Below, piece after piece: positions 42,599-51,613 of a stretch of 64,000 nucleotides of DNA. Numbering within the stretch: position 1 is the first letter of the stretch; each line of letters opens with the position of its first letter. A program made the translations under genes and the position numbers. The notes beneath the pieces were generated by a model, which had not been told where the DNA came from, did no database searches, and saw only the letters and a program-made list of their open reading frames with translations. This stretch comes from Alicyclobacillus_A sp963788285 (GTDB taxonomy: Bacteria > Bacillota > Bacilli > Alicyclobacillales > Alicyclobacillaceae): positions 186,001 to 250,000 of the forward strand of contig CAWBGB010000004.1 in NCBI GenBank assembly GCA_963788285.1, given 5' to 3'.

Positions 42599-43519
42599 GT
42601 GTTCGCTTACATCGTTCGGCGATTGTTTAGTTCGATTGTCGTGTTGTTTGGTATTTCCATTGTAGGATTCTTGCTGATTTACGCGATTCCACAAGACCCT
42701 GCCAGGCTGATTGCAGGCAACAAAGCACCGATGTCCGTCATTATCCAAATCCGCCATCAACTAGGGCTGGATCAACCCTTGCCGCTTCAATACATCCACT
42801 ATCTTGGGCAATTGTTGCACGGCAACTTAGGTACTTCGTACATTTACAATTTGCCTGTCTCGCAGATGATTTTGCAACGCGTTTGGCCAACCTTCGAATT
42901 GGGCCTTGGTTGTTGGGTTGCAGAGCTGATAATTGGCATTCCACTCGGGATTTATACTGCCAGACACGCCCGTAAATTCGGAGATTACATTGTAAGTGCG
43001 ATCGCATTGGTCGGTCTGTCCCTGCCGGTATTCTGGCTTGGTTTACTGTTCCTATACTGGTTTGCGTTTAAAATTCCGATTTTCCCCTTGGGGGGATTCG
43101 GTGACGTCTGGCACCTCATTTTGCCGTCCTTGACCTACGGTATTACGGGGGCAGCATTTTACATTCGACTGTTGAAGAGTCAGATGTTGGAAGTTATGTC
43201 GCATGACTACGTGCGGACGGCTCGCGCGAAGGGTGCCAGCGAACGAAGAGTTATTTGGCGACATATCTTTCGCAACGCCTTGATTCCTGTGGTCACGTAC
43301 GCAGGCATCGATTTTAGTACACTGATTTCCGGCGTCGTGCTCATTGAATCTACGTTTGGCTGGAACGGTCTTGGCTCGTTGGCGAATACGGCCATTCAAA
43401 ACTCTGACGTCCCCGTCATCATGGGTACGGTGTTGTTCGTTGCGGTGTGCGTAGTCTTGATAAATCTCATCGTCGATATCATCTACGGGGTGATCGATCC
43501 GCGCATCCGCTATGAATAG
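42599..43519 (+). CDS. oppB: Oligopeptide ABC transporter permease OppB
   Basis: 306 residues with six helices. The start FAYIVRRLFSSIVVLFGISIVGF, the QLGLDQPLPLQY segment and the EAA loop (DYVRTARAKGASERRVIWRHIFRNA) are characteristic. GTG 42599 has GAGGAG 6-7 nt upstream. Gene order D-F-C-B-A differs from the enteric A-B-C-D-F. Confidence 0.93.
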   Translation: MFAYIVRRLFSSIVVLFGISIVGFLLIYAIPQDPARLIAGNKAPMSVIIQIRHQLGLDQPLPLQYIHYLGQLLHGNLGTSYIYNLPVSQMILQRVWPTFELGLGCWVAELIIGIPLGIYTARHARKFGDYIVSAIALVGLSLPVFWLGLLFLYWFAFKIPIFPLGGFGDVWHLILPSLTYGITGAAFYIRLLKSQMLEVMSHDYVRTARAKGASERRVIWRHIFRNALIPVVTYAGIDFSTLISGVVLIESTFGWNGLGSLANTAIQNSDVPVIMGTVLFVAVCVVLINLIVDIIYGVIDPRIRYE

Positions 43520-43633
43520 AAGTTTTTACCTCTTTAGCGAAATTGCTTGAATCATGTCGAACAGCAGAATATAATCTCTCTAGCTTTTTGTAATTGTCTG
43601 TGAGTTGATAGAATACACAAGGGGGAAAAGAAT

Positions 43634-45343
43634 GTGACTCGTGCATGGCAAAAGGGTCTTGCGGCTGTGGCATCAATGAGCGCGCTGACAATGTTGCTGG
43701 CAGGTTGCGGGACCTCGACCACAGGTAATACGTCTCCAACTGCGACGAACGAAAAGCCGCAGGAAGGCGGAACTGTCACCATTGACTTCATCCAAAACAT
43801 TCGCGACTTGGATCCCGCACTGGCCTACGATACACAGTCAAGCGAAATTGTCGACCAACTGTACGACCAATTGGTCACTTGGAAACAGGGGGGCAGTAGC
43901 CAAATTGTTCCCATGGCAGCGCAAAGCTGGACCATCTCGAAAGACGGCCTCACTTACACCTTCAAAATCCGGAAAGGCATGAAGTTCTGGAACGGTGACC
44001 CAGTGACGGCTCAGTCATTTATTACCGAGTTCTATCGCGTACTTTCTCCGCAACTTGGTTCGGGAGGCGCTGGATTCTTTACGGATATCGTAGGTGCGGC
44101 AGACTACAACGCTGGGAAAACGAAGACTATTCCTGGTTTGTCCGCTCCAGATCCGTACACGCTGAAAATCCAACTGGTGAAGCCGGAACCATTCCTGCTT
44201 GACGCGTTGACCATGAACTTTATTTCCGCAGTGGATCCGAAATTCATTGAAAGCGTGGGCAACCATCAGTTGTACGAAAAGAACCCGGCCTTTGACTCGA
44301 CTCAGGCTGAAGGATCTGGCCCATTCGAGCTGCAGACCATCAATTCCAATCAAATCATCCTGACGAAGAATCCGAATTACTGGCGGACCGACAGTTACGG
44401 CCAGAAGCTTCCGTATCTGGACAAGGTGATAATAAACATCAACAACAATGAGGCGATAGACACCGAGCACTTTGAACAAGGTCAAACGGCATGGATTGGC
44501 TGGAACTTCGGCGCTGACGGTATTCCAAGCAGTCAGTATCCAACGTTCATGGCAAACCCGAACTACAAGAAACTAACCATCACCAAGGTACAAAACTCTG
44601 TGCAATACCTTGGTTTGAATACGACCATGGGCCCCACGAAGAATCCGCTCGTGCGTCAAGCCATCGAGTATGCCATCGACAAACAGGCGATTCTACAACT
44701 GAACAACGGGCGTGGCCAAGTGGCAAACCAACCATTGCCGCCTGGGGTACCGGGATATGTTCAAAACCTGCCAGCCGATGCAACGTACGACTACAATATC
44801 CAGAAGGCGAAGCAGTTACTAGCAAAGGCTGGCTATCCACACGGCTTTACCATCGACATGTACGACCAAGACACACCGGACGCTCAAAAGTTCGATCAGG
44901 CCGTGCAAGCGCAGTTGGCCCAGGTTGGTATTACCGTAAGGCTGCATGAAAGCAGTTGGGGTACGTTCCTAAACGTCGTAGAGGCCGGCAAGGCACCGAT
45001 GTTCTGGCTTGGCTGGATCCAGGACTTCCCCGATCCTTCCGACTTCTTGAACACGCTGTTCAATTTCCCGGCCGAAGGTTCGGTCAACGACAGCACGAAC
45101 TACAACAATCCACAGGTGAACGCTTGGTTGAACGACGCTCAGTACAGTACCAATCAAGCTAAGCGTCTGCAGGACTATAAGAACGCAACCATCCAGATTA
45201 TGAAGGATGCACCATGGGTTCCGATGTGGTACGACACCTTCACGGGTGCGGCACAACCGTGGGTGCACGGCTTCTATATCCCGGATGTTGGTACAGATCC
45301 GATTGAATGGATATGGATTGACAAAGGACACAGTCAAGGTTAA
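43634..45343 (+). CDS. oppA: Oligopeptide-binding lipoprotein OppA
   Basis: 569 residues. Lipoprotein signal with lipobox LLAGC (about residue 25) followed by a Ser/Thr/Asn linker; mature SBP family 5 fold with LTYTFKIRKGMKFWNGDPVTA, DPYTLKIQLVKP and NPLVRQAIEYAIDK. It captures the peptide outside the cell and delivers it to OppBC. GTG 43634 has AAGGGGG upstream. The 114-bp gap before it may allow extra expression of the binding protein. A terminator follows. Confidence 0.95.
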   Translation: MTRAWQKGLAAVASMSALTMLLAGCGTSTTGNTSPTATNEKPQEGGTVTIDFIQNIRDLDPALAYDTQSSEIVDQLYDQLVTWKQGGSSQIVPMAAQSWTISKDGLTYTFKIRKGMKFWNGDPVTAQSFITEFYRVLSPQLGSGGAGFFTDIVGAADYNAGKTKTIPGLSAPDPYTLKIQLVKPEPFLLDALTMNFISAVDPKFIESVGNHQLYEKNPAFDSTQAEGSGPFELQTINSNQIILTKNPNYWRTDSYGQKLPYLDKVIININNNEAIDTEHFEQGQTAWIGWNFGADGIPSSQYPTFMANPNYKKLTITKVQNSVQYLGLNTTMGPTKNPLVRQAIEYAIDKQAILQLNNGRGQVANQPLPPGVPGYVQNLPADATYDYNIQKAKQLLAKAGYPHGFTIDMYDQDTPDAQKFDQAVQAQLAQVGITVRLHESSWGTFLNVVEAGKAPMFWLGWIQDFPDPSDFLNTLFNFPAEGSVNDSTNYNNPQVNAWLNDAQYSTNQAKRLQDYKNATIQIMKDAPWVPMWYDTFTGAAQPWVHGFYIPDVGTDPIEWIWIDKGHSQG

Positions 45344-45359
45344 CCTTTTGCAATGCTGT

Positions 45360-45397
45360 GAGGAGAGTGGACGGAAACGTTCACTCTTCTCTTTTTT
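45360..45397 (+). terminator. Terminator of the opp operon
   Basis: GAGGAGAGTG pairs with CACTCTTCTC around an about 12-nt loop, followed by TTTTTTC, 17 bp after the oppA stop. Confidence 0.9.
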
Positions 45398-45490
45398 CGA
45401 AAGGGTAGAAAATCCATTTCCAGAGATGGAGTACATGTGCACCGGATGTGGCAACAGGCACACCGTTTGCATACGGTACCGAAATGGCAA

Positions 45491-45513
45491 AAGAGGAGGC
45501 CTTCCGCCTCCTC
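45491..45513 (-). terminator. Terminator of the small hydrophobic gene
   Basis: GGAGGCGGAAGGCCTCC on the minus strand, followed by TCTTTTG. About 80 bp downstream of the tiny gene at 45590-45667. Confidence 0.65.
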
Positions 45514-45589
45514 CGCACGAGTTACCAATGGTGATTTTGCATCAGACGACGGTCGTCGTGGTGCAGGTCGTGGTGGTGTAACCCGGGAC

Positions 45590-45667
45590 TAGGAGGAAGA
45601 AGAGTACGAAGATGATCAGAAACACCACAGCCCAACGGGTGTATCCACCAAATACACCGTAGTACAT
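45590..45667 (-). CDS. Tiny hydrophobic protein, YjcZ/spore-type
   Basis: From ATG 45667, with AAGGAGTGAGATCC directly upstream, the frame encodes 25 residues: a Gly/Tyr-rich start (MYYGVFGGYTRW) and one hydrophobic helix (AVVFLIIFVL). This is the build of YjcZ-like small spore proteins of Bacilli. The stop falls inside what would be the helix; in the next frame the sequence reads LFFLLVPGY and then a Thr-rich tail ending near 45543, so a one-base change may have shortened the protein. A terminator follows. Confidence 0.5.
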
Positions 45668-45820
45668 GGATCTCACTCCTTCTTAAAATGTAGTGCCAAA
45701 CACACTGTTAATAAATGCGGCGGGACAAATGGAGGTCCGGGATAAAAGTCCAGACCGGGGGGATTTAGGCGCACGAGTTCCCTTACCTTCCGCCGCAACG
45801 GGTTTGAAGGGGAGTTTATC

Positions 45821-46492
45821 GTGTCTCGCACATCCTATCTGGCACTCGGCGATTCCATCACATGCGGCGTGGGTGCAACCGCCGCCGCCAACGGATTCGC
45901 GCATTGGGTCGCCGACGCTCTCGCGCAGCGTTCACTCTGCGCGGAATGGCAGTCCATCGCCGGTCCGTATTGGACGACCCAAAACCTGCTGCGCGCCATG
46001 CGCAGCCTTGACATGCAGGTGTGGGAAAACGCACGTGTGGCCACGGTGCTGATTGGCGGCAACGACCTGCGCCGACGTTACTACAGCCTCCTGTCTCATC
46101 CTGCAACCATGCAGGCCATTTCCCGAGCCGTCGATTCCTGTGCACACGTGTTTGCACACGTTTTGGAGCTTGTGAAGGAACAAGGCATCCCGTGTATTGT
46201 GGTGGGAACACTGTACAATCCGCTGCCACGTGCGCACGTTGCCGTCAGCGCGATCACTCGTCTCAACGAGCAGATTGCCTTGACTGCGTCTCGTTCAGGT
46301 TGTCACGTCGTTGACCTGTATTCCCTGTTTTTGGGGCATGAACACGAATGGATTGCCCAATATCGAACCGGCCAGATGCAAGACCTGGCCACGCCGTTCT
46401 GCCGCCCCATCCACCCGAATGACGAGGGGCATCAAGCGATTGCGAGCGCGATGTTGAATAAGGTCCTCGAGGTCTCGGCCCACGAGGTGTAA
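45821..46492 (+). CDS. SGNH/GDSL hydrolase
   Basis: 223 residues. The catalytic Ser is in block I, LALGDSITCGVG (residue about 11), Gly/Asn in VLIGGNDLR (block III, about 80), and the Asp/His pair in RPIHPNDEGHQ (block V, about 195). Cytosolic, no signal peptide. Family members are esterases or lipases of many kinds; substrate unknown. GTG 45821 has GGGGAG upstream. Confidence 0.85.
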   Translation: MSRTSYLALGDSITCGVGATAAANGFAHWVADALAQRSLCAEWQSIAGPYWTTQNLLRAMRSLDMQVWENARVATVLIGGNDLRRRYYSLLSHPATMQAISRAVDSCAHVFAHVLELVKEQGIPCIVVGTLYNPLPRAHVAVSAITRLNEQIALTASRSGCHVVDLYSLFLGHEHEWIAQYRTGQMQDLATPFCRPIHPNDEGHQAIASAMLNKVLEVSAHEV

Positions 46493-46597
46493 GACGGCCG
46501 ATTTTCATCGAATCGAGCCATTTGCTACAATGTTGCCGTGCACTTGAAAGCGCTCGGATGCACATCCAGCGCACAGGATGCAGGGCATTTTTGCAGT

Positions 46598-46677
46598 GAA
46601 CGATTTGCAACATTCTGCAACATTCCACAAGCGTGGTTTCGCACGACGAGATATCGGTTGCGGGATGCAAATCGCAA
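46598..46677. promoter_or_regulatory. Two GCGATTTGCA-type motifs upstream of the DUF2520-panBC operon
   Basis: GAACGATTTGCAACATTC (46598-46615, + strand), with a second TGCAACATTCC directly after, and GCGATTTGCATCCC on the minus strand (46662-46675). All lie 30-110 bp before the first gene. The remaining sequence between 46493 and 46707 holds no gene. Confidence 0.5.
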
Positions 46678-46707
46678 GTGGCAGTTCCATTCGGAGGTGT
46701 GCACCGT

Positions 46708-47580
46708 TTGAAGTTTGTCGTACTCGGCCCCGGCCGCATGGGAACTGCGCTCACCCTCGCGCTCACGTCGTTGGGTCACTCGGTGCTCGCGGCGCACGGA
46801 CGCGTCCCGGACAGCAAGGCAAGCCAACAGTATCAGTCGCTGACGGGGGTGCCCGTCATGGGCTGGCAAGCGCTTGCACCGTACGTCCGCGAAGCCGATG
46901 TCGTCCTCCTCACCGTCCCAGACAAGGCTGTGACAGTCATGGCAGAGACCTTGGCGGACGAAAGGTGGATTGACAACGGGACAGTGATTGTTCATACAGC
47001 GGGATCACTCAGCGCTGCAGCGCTCCAGCCCGTCGAATCGACTGGAGCGCTGCCGCTGTGCATGCACCCCCTGCAGACAATTGCCGACCCTGCAAAAGGC
47101 GCATCGCTCTTTCAAGGCGTCTACTTTACGCTGGATGGCAACGATGACGCCATTCTGCTTGCCCGGCAATGGATTGAAGCATGGGGTGGAATTCCCCTCT
47201 CCATCCGCCCAGATCAGCGCCCCGCGTACCACGCGGCTGCCGCCCTCGCATCGAATGCACTGGTGGCGCTTGCCTCGGTTGCAGCGCAGGTCTCGGGATT
47301 GTCGGACGGTCTGAAGGCGCTCCTGCCACTGCTCTACGGCGCGGTCGACAATTTGGACAGGCTCGGCTTGCCCGCAGCGCTCACTGGCCCGATCGAACGA
47401 GGCGACATATCCACCGTGGAAGCGCACTTGCAAGCTTTACAACACAACCCCACCGCATTGTCTGTGTACGCTGCCCTGGGGAAGGCCACGGCGGACGTGG
47501 CCCGCAGCAAGGAAAGCCTCTCGCAGCAACAGTGGGAGTACTTCCAACAGCTTTTCACATCCGTTCTGGGGGGTATGTAG
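46708..47580 (+). CDS. Rossmann-like/DUF2520 oxidoreductase upstream of panB
   Basis: 290 residues. N-terminal NAD(P)-binding fold (FVVLGPGRMGTALTLAL) like ProC/ketopantoate reductases and a C-terminal helical DUF2520 domain (HAAAALASNALVALASVAAQ, YGAVDNLDRLG). TTG 46708 has GGAGGTG upstream; panB starts 1 bp after the stop. No panE or ilvC is in the window, so a role as ketopantoate reductase is a reasonable but unproven idea. Confidence 0.85.
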   Translation: MKFVVLGPGRMGTALTLALTSLGHSVLAAHGRVPDSKASQQYQSLTGVPVMGWQALAPYVREADVVLLTVPDKAVTVMAETLADERWIDNGTVIVHTAGSLSAAALQPVESTGALPLCMHPLQTIADPAKGASLFQGVYFTLDGNDDAILLARQWIEAWGGIPLSIRPDQRPAYHAAAALASNALVALASVAAQVSGLSDGLKALLPLLYGAVDNLDRLGLPAALTGPIERGDISTVEAHLQALQHNPTALSVYAALGKATADVARSKESLSQQQWEYFQQLFTSVLGGM

Positions 47581-47581
47581 T

Positions 47582-48439
47582 GTGTCAAAACCAATCACCG
47601 TCCGCACGTTTTACAACATGAAAAAGGCCGGCCAGAAGATTGCCATGGTCACCGCCTACGACTACCCAACCGCGAAATTGCTCGAAGAATCAGGCGTACA
47701 CGCGCTGCTGGTTGGCGATTCGCTGGGCATGGTGGTGCAAGGCATGCGTACCACGCTGGCGGTCACATTGGAAGACATCCTGTACCACACGAGAATCGTG
47801 TCGCGCGCAGTCACGCGCCCGTTGGTCGTGGCCGATATGCCATTTTTGACCAATCACGTGTCCGTAGAGGAGACGTTGAAAAACGCGGGCCGCCTCATGA
47901 GTGAAGGCGGCGCACACGCAGTCAAAATGGAGGGCGGCGCGGAAGTTGCCGAGTCGGTCTACCGATTGGTACAAGCGGGGATTCCCGTTATGGCTCACGT
48001 GGGTCTGACGCCACAGAGCGTCCACGCGCTGGGTGGCTTCTCCGTGCAAGGGCGTAAAAAGCCTGAGGTGGAAAAAATGTTCGACGACGTCACTTCGCTG
48101 GAACAGGCCGGTGCGTTTTGCGTCGTCCTGGAGATGGTTCCAGCCGAGGTCGCCCAAGCGGTCACAGAGCGGCTGACCATTCCCACCATCGGCATCGGCG
48201 CAGGCGCAGGATGCGACGGACAAGTTCTCGTGTTTCACGATATGATGGGTTTCACATCGGGATACATCCCAAAACACAACAAACGCTACGCGAATCTCGC
48301 GGACACGATTCTTCAGGCTGCCAGAACCTACGTCGAAGAAGTACAATCCGGAGCATTCCCAGGTCCGGATCAGACCGTGTACCTGAAGCCGGATGAACAC
48401 GCCGATTTGCAACCCCTATTGAAAGGTGAACAGCTATGA
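47582..48439 (+). CDS. panB: 3-methyl-2-oxobutanoate hydroxymethyltransferase
   Basis: 285 residues. First step of pantothenate synthesis, ketoisovalerate to ketopantoate. Shows MVTAYDYPTAKL, the Mg-binding LLVGDSLGMVVQG, HAVKMEGGAE, VMAHVGLTPQSVHALGGF and IGIGAGAGCDGQVLV. GTG 47582 is right after the upstream stop. Overlaps panC by 4 bp (ATGA). Confidence 0.96.
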   Translation: MSKPITVRTFYNMKKAGQKIAMVTAYDYPTAKLLEESGVHALLVGDSLGMVVQGMRTTLAVTLEDILYHTRIVSRAVTRPLVVADMPFLTNHVSVEETLKNAGRLMSEGGAHAVKMEGGAEVAESVYRLVQAGIPVMAHVGLTPQSVHALGGFSVQGRKKPEVEKMFDDVTSLEQAGAFCVVLEMVPAEVAQAVTERLTIPTIGIGAGAGCDGQVLVFHDMMGFTSGYIPKHNKRYANLADTILQAARTYVEEVQSGAFPGPDQTVYLKPDEHADLQPLLKGEQL

Positions 48440-49305
48440 TCCAAATTCATCACATCCATGAACTCCGCAAACACCTGAACGAGGAGCGGCGTGCCGGCAA
48501 AAGGATTGGGCTCGTGCCCACCATGGGCTACCTGCACGAAGGCCACATGGCACTAATCGACGCGGCGCGCAAAGACAACGACGTCGTCGTCGCCAGCGTG
48601 TTCGTGAACCCGCTCCAATTTGGTCCCAACGAAGATTTCGCGAACTACCCGCGGGATCTTCAGCACGACGCGGAACTGTTGGCCGCACACGGATGCGACA
48701 TTCTGTTCGCTCCGACCGTGGAAGAAATGTACCCGAAACCGATGGTGACGCAGGTCGAAGTCCCAGCGCTCAGCACGCAACTGTGCGGCAAGACCCGACC
48801 AGGCCACTTTCGCGGCGTTGCCACCGTTGTCAGTAAGTTGTTTCACATCGTTCAACCGGACAATGCGTACTTTGGCCAGAAGGACGGGCAGCAAGTGGCC
48901 GTCATCCGGCGAATGGTCGAGGATTTGAACTTCCCCGTCCAAATCGTCGCGGTGCCTATCGTTCGAGAAGCCGACGGACTGGCCAAAAGCTCGCGCAACG
49001 TCTACCTGACACAAGAAGAACGCCCGCGTGCAACCGTGCTCTACCGGGCGCTGCAACATGGGAAATCACTGTTGGAAAAAGGCGAAAGATCTCCGTCCGT
49101 CATCGCCTCGGCGATGGCCGAGGTCGTCTCAGGCGAACCCGGCGTCCGTCTGGATTACGCGGAGGCCGTTTCGCTGGATACGCTGGAGCCCCCCGAACGG
49201 CTGTCTGGCCCAACCATGCTGGCCATCGCCGCCTACGTCGGGAAAGCGCGACTGATTGACAACTTCCAGTTGGACGTCAGGTCAGACGGAGTGCATACGC
49301 TCTGA
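48436..49305 (+). CDS. panC: Pantothenate synthetase
   Basis: 289 residues. Joins pantoate and beta-alanine with ATP. Shows GLVPTMGYLHEGHMALI (HIGH-like), VASVFVNPLQFGPNEDF, YFGQKDGQQVAVIRRMV and the KMSKS-like LAKSSRNVYL. It follows panB with a 4-bp overlap. panD, which makes beta-alanine, is not next to it, as it often is in Bacilli. Confidence 0.96.
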   Translation: MIQIHHIHELRKHLNEERRAGKRIGLVPTMGYLHEGHMALIDAARKDNDVVVASVFVNPLQFGPNEDFANYPRDLQHDAELLAAHGCDILFAPTVEEMYPKPMVTQVEVPALSTQLCGKTRPGHFRGVATVVSKLFHIVQPDNAYFGQKDGQQVAVIRRMVEDLNFPVQIVAVPIVREADGLAKSSRNVYLTQEERPRATVLYRALQHGKSLLEKGERSPSVIASAMAEVVSGEPGVRLDYAEAVSLDTLEPPERLSGPTMLAIAAYVGKARLIDNFQLDVRSDGVHTL

Positions 49306-49337
49306 CACGCCTCCCCGGTTCCCGGGACTGTTCCACC

Positions 49338-49382
49338 CCCATCTAGCCATCCGCTGCACACCATGTGGCGGATGGCTAGATG
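49338..49382. terminator. Long perfect hairpin between convergent panC and the DUF218 gene
   Basis: CCATCTAGCCATCCGC is mirrored exactly after a 13-nt loop. No T-run; it overlaps the last codons of the convergent gene. Probably a bidirectional terminator. Confidence 0.6.
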
Positions 49383-50122
49383 GACGCCTGTAAGATGCCG
49401 AGGTACTCGTGAAGGACTGTCCAGGTCAGGTACACCGCTTGGCCATTCGGCACAAACTGATTCACGTACCACTTCGGTTTCGCGCTCGTTTGATAATCAC
49501 ACGGATAAGGCTCTACCCGTACACCTTCCTTCGCAAAATCCAGCACCGCGCGGCGCATGTGAAACGCGGACGTGATGAGCACCGGATGCTGAAAGTGGTG
49601 TTCAGCCAGGATTTTGCATGTGTACTTCGCGTTTTCCTCCGTATTCCTGCTCTTGTCATCGACGTATATATCTGCAGCGGGTACCCCCATGCTGATCAAC
49701 TGGCGACGGGCAATGTCTGCTTCCACTCCATCGTCCGGGTACACCTGACCGCCAGACAGGATAATCGGAAGTTTCGTCTCTCGGTACAAGCGCAGTGTGG
49801 TGAACAGGCGGCTCTCGCCTGACGAGGACAACATGCCCACGCCGTCCACGTCCGGTGTGTCCGGCGTCGCCCCACCGCCCAGCATTACCAGGACGTCGCC
49901 GTGTACAGCGCTTGGATGCGGCACCGACTGCTCCAATCCGCGCATCAGTCCATCTGCCACGGCTGGAATGGAGCAAAGGTAAAGAACCGCCGCAAAGCCC
50001 ATGATGGCTATTGCCAGCCGATGCTGCTGACATTTGTATGCCCACACTGCCAGTACAACCGCAGCGAGGATGAGCGATCCTGGTGGCAAAACCCATCCAA
50101 CGAGTGCCTTGATCACGTACAT
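49376..50122 (-). CDS. DUF218 (YdcF/ElyC-like) membrane protein
   Basis: 248 residues. Two N-terminal membrane helices (about 5-28 and 35-55) and a DUF218 domain: DVLVMLGGGATPD, LPIILSGGQVYP, DDKSRNTEENAKYT and VLITSAFHMRRAVLDF. Such proteins act near the envelope; ElyC affects lipid carrier and peptidoglycan metabolism in E. coli. Function here unknown. Confidence 0.85.
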   Translation of the reverse strand: MYVIKALVGWVLPPGSLILAAVVLAVWAYKCQQHRLAIAIMGFAAVLYLCSIPAVADGLMRGLEQSVPHPSAVHGDVLVMLGGGATPDTPDVDGVGMLSSSGESRLFTTLRLYRETKLPIILSGGQVYPDDGVEADIARRQLISMGVPAADIYVDDKSRNTEENAKYTCKILAEHHFQHPVLITSAFHMRRAVLDFAKEGVRVEPYPCDYQTSAKPKWYVNQFVPNGQAVYLTWTVLHEYLGILQASI

Positions 50123-50202
50123 GGTTCACCCCTCCATATCCCATCTTAACAAACTGGCATGCCATGCCGAGTTGTGCCATCATGAGGTAGGGTGAACAGC
50201 GA

Positions 50203-50523
50203 ATGTTTCACGAGCTCACAGAGACTGAACTCCCGTCGACGTTGCAGGCCGGTCGCGGCATGCAGGTATTCTTTTTCTACACGCCCCTCTGCGGGACATG
50301 CAAACTCGCGCAGAAAATGTGCACGGTGGCCATGGAAGCCCTGCCGGGTACGACAGTGTACTCCTGCAACGTAAGGCGGTTTCCGAATCAAGTGCAGGCA
50401 TGGAAAATCGAAAGCGTGCCTTGCCTGGTCATTGCTCAGGGCAGCGAGGCGCTGCACAAGGTATACGCGTTTGAATCCGTGGACAAGGTGTACCACCTTT
50501 TGAAAGATTGCCAGACTTTGTAG
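50203..50523 (+). CDS. Thioredoxin-like protein (CGTC)
   Basis: 106 residues with a thioredoxin fold: VFFFYTPLCGTCKLAQKM has the active-site Cys-Gly-Thr-Cys, and the cis-proline is in ESVPCLVIA. It resembles YtpP-like thioredoxins. No signal peptide, so cytosolic. The gap to the next gene is 32 bp, but that gene belongs to a different pathway. Confidence 0.85.
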   Translation: MFHELTETELPSTLQAGRGMQVFFFYTPLCGTCKLAQKMCTVAMEALPGTTVYSCNVRRFPNQVQAWKIESVPCLVIAQGSEALHKVYAFESVDKVYHLLKDCQTL

Positions 50524-50555
50524 TCATTAGAGCACAGCGGTAAAGGGGAATGTAC

Positions 50556-51584
50556 GTGGCGAGGCATCGACGGATTACGATTGAGGATGTGGCGCGCGAA
50601 GCTGGGGTCTCCATCACCACCGTCTCGCGCTTTCTCAACCAGGATTACGGAGCCATGCGCGAAGAAACCAAGAACCGCATTCAATCGGTGATTGAACAAC
50701 TCGGTTACCACCCCAACAAGTTTGCGCAAGGGCTCAAGCGCAACCGCAGCAAAACGATTGCGGTGGTCGTCGTCAATCTGGGATATCCGTTCTGCGTTGG
50801 CGTCATTCGATCGCTGTCAGACGCCCTGCACCAGGCCGGGTACAGCTTGCTGGTGGCAGAGACCGGGGCGCACGCGGAAAGAGAAGAAAAAGTGCTCCGA
50901 TCCTTGATGGCGCAGCCCGTGGACGGCATCGTCATCCAAACCAACGGGGCCAACAACGGATTGGTGGAGGAGATTGCGAAATCAACTCCGGTCGTGTTGA
51001 TTGACCGGCAGTTCGACGTGCCCGGCGCCGTCAACATCGTAACCGACAACGCCGAGGCGTCCGAACAACTGACAGCCAATCTGTTTGCACAAGGCTATGA
51101 GCGGGTCCTGTACGTGACAGAAGAATTGCAGCAGATCAGCACGCGCGTCGATCGACTCCGTGGGTATGAAGCCGCGTGTAGGAAAGCTGGCAAGTTACCC
51201 TGGGTCGCCTGGATTGAGCGCGCCCGCCCCTCCACGCTGCAAGAAGCGGTCAACGAACTGAAGGCAACGCGCCCGCAGAAGCCCTTCGCTGTCTATTCCG
51301 CGAACGGGCTGATCATGTTGGACTTGTACCCGCTCATCCGTCAATTGGACTATCAGGTGCCATCCGAAATGGGGATTGCCACGTTTGACGAGCCAGACTG
51401 GGCCAAAATTGCCACACCGCCACTTACCTGTGTGCGCCAACCCACACGGGAGATTGGTAAATCCGCCGCGGATGAGCTGTTAATAGCCCTTAGAAGCAAG
51501 CAGGATGCGTCCGTTCGCCGCACGTCACGCATCATCCTGCCTTCCAAGGTCATTCCTGCGGGCGCCACCTTGCGGCTTTCGTAA
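50556..51584 (+). CDS. LacI-family transcriptional regulator of the gluconate/sugar-acid locus
   Basis: 342 residues. N-terminal LacI helix-turn-helix (ITIEDVAREAGVSITTVSRFLN), hinge region near residue 55, then a periplasmic-binding-protein-like effector domain (TIAVVVVNLGYPFCVGVI, PVDGIVIQTNG, IGKSAADELL). It resembles KdgR/GntR-type LacI members. GTG 50556 is 7 nt after GGGG; ATG 50550 is too close to it. It is convergent with gluconokinase, and LacI-type operator sites lie before the transporter at 54657-54712. Effector (gluconate or ketogluconate) is inferred. Confidence 0.85.
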   Translation: MARHRRITIEDVAREAGVSITTVSRFLNQDYGAMREETKNRIQSVIEQLGYHPNKFAQGLKRNRSKTIAVVVVNLGYPFCVGVIRSLSDALHQAGYSLLVAETGAHAEREEKVLRSLMAQPVDGIVIQTNGANNGLVEEIAKSTPVVLIDRQFDVPGAVNIVTDNAEASEQLTANLFAQGYERVLYVTEELQQISTRVDRLRGYEAACRKAGKLPWVAWIERARPSTLQEAVNELKATRPQKPFAVYSANGLIMLDLYPLIRQLDYQVPSEMGIATFDEPDWAKIATPPLTCVRQPTREIGKSAADELLIALRSKQDASVRRTSRIILPSKVIPAGATLRLS

Positions 51585-51613
51585 CCGTTGTCGCCCACTG
51601 CCACGTTTGCCTA

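Noticed and set aside
49338..49382. Transposon end or att site at the long perfect hairpin after panC
   Set aside because: No recombinase or second copy was found; a terminator between convergent genes is the simpler reading.
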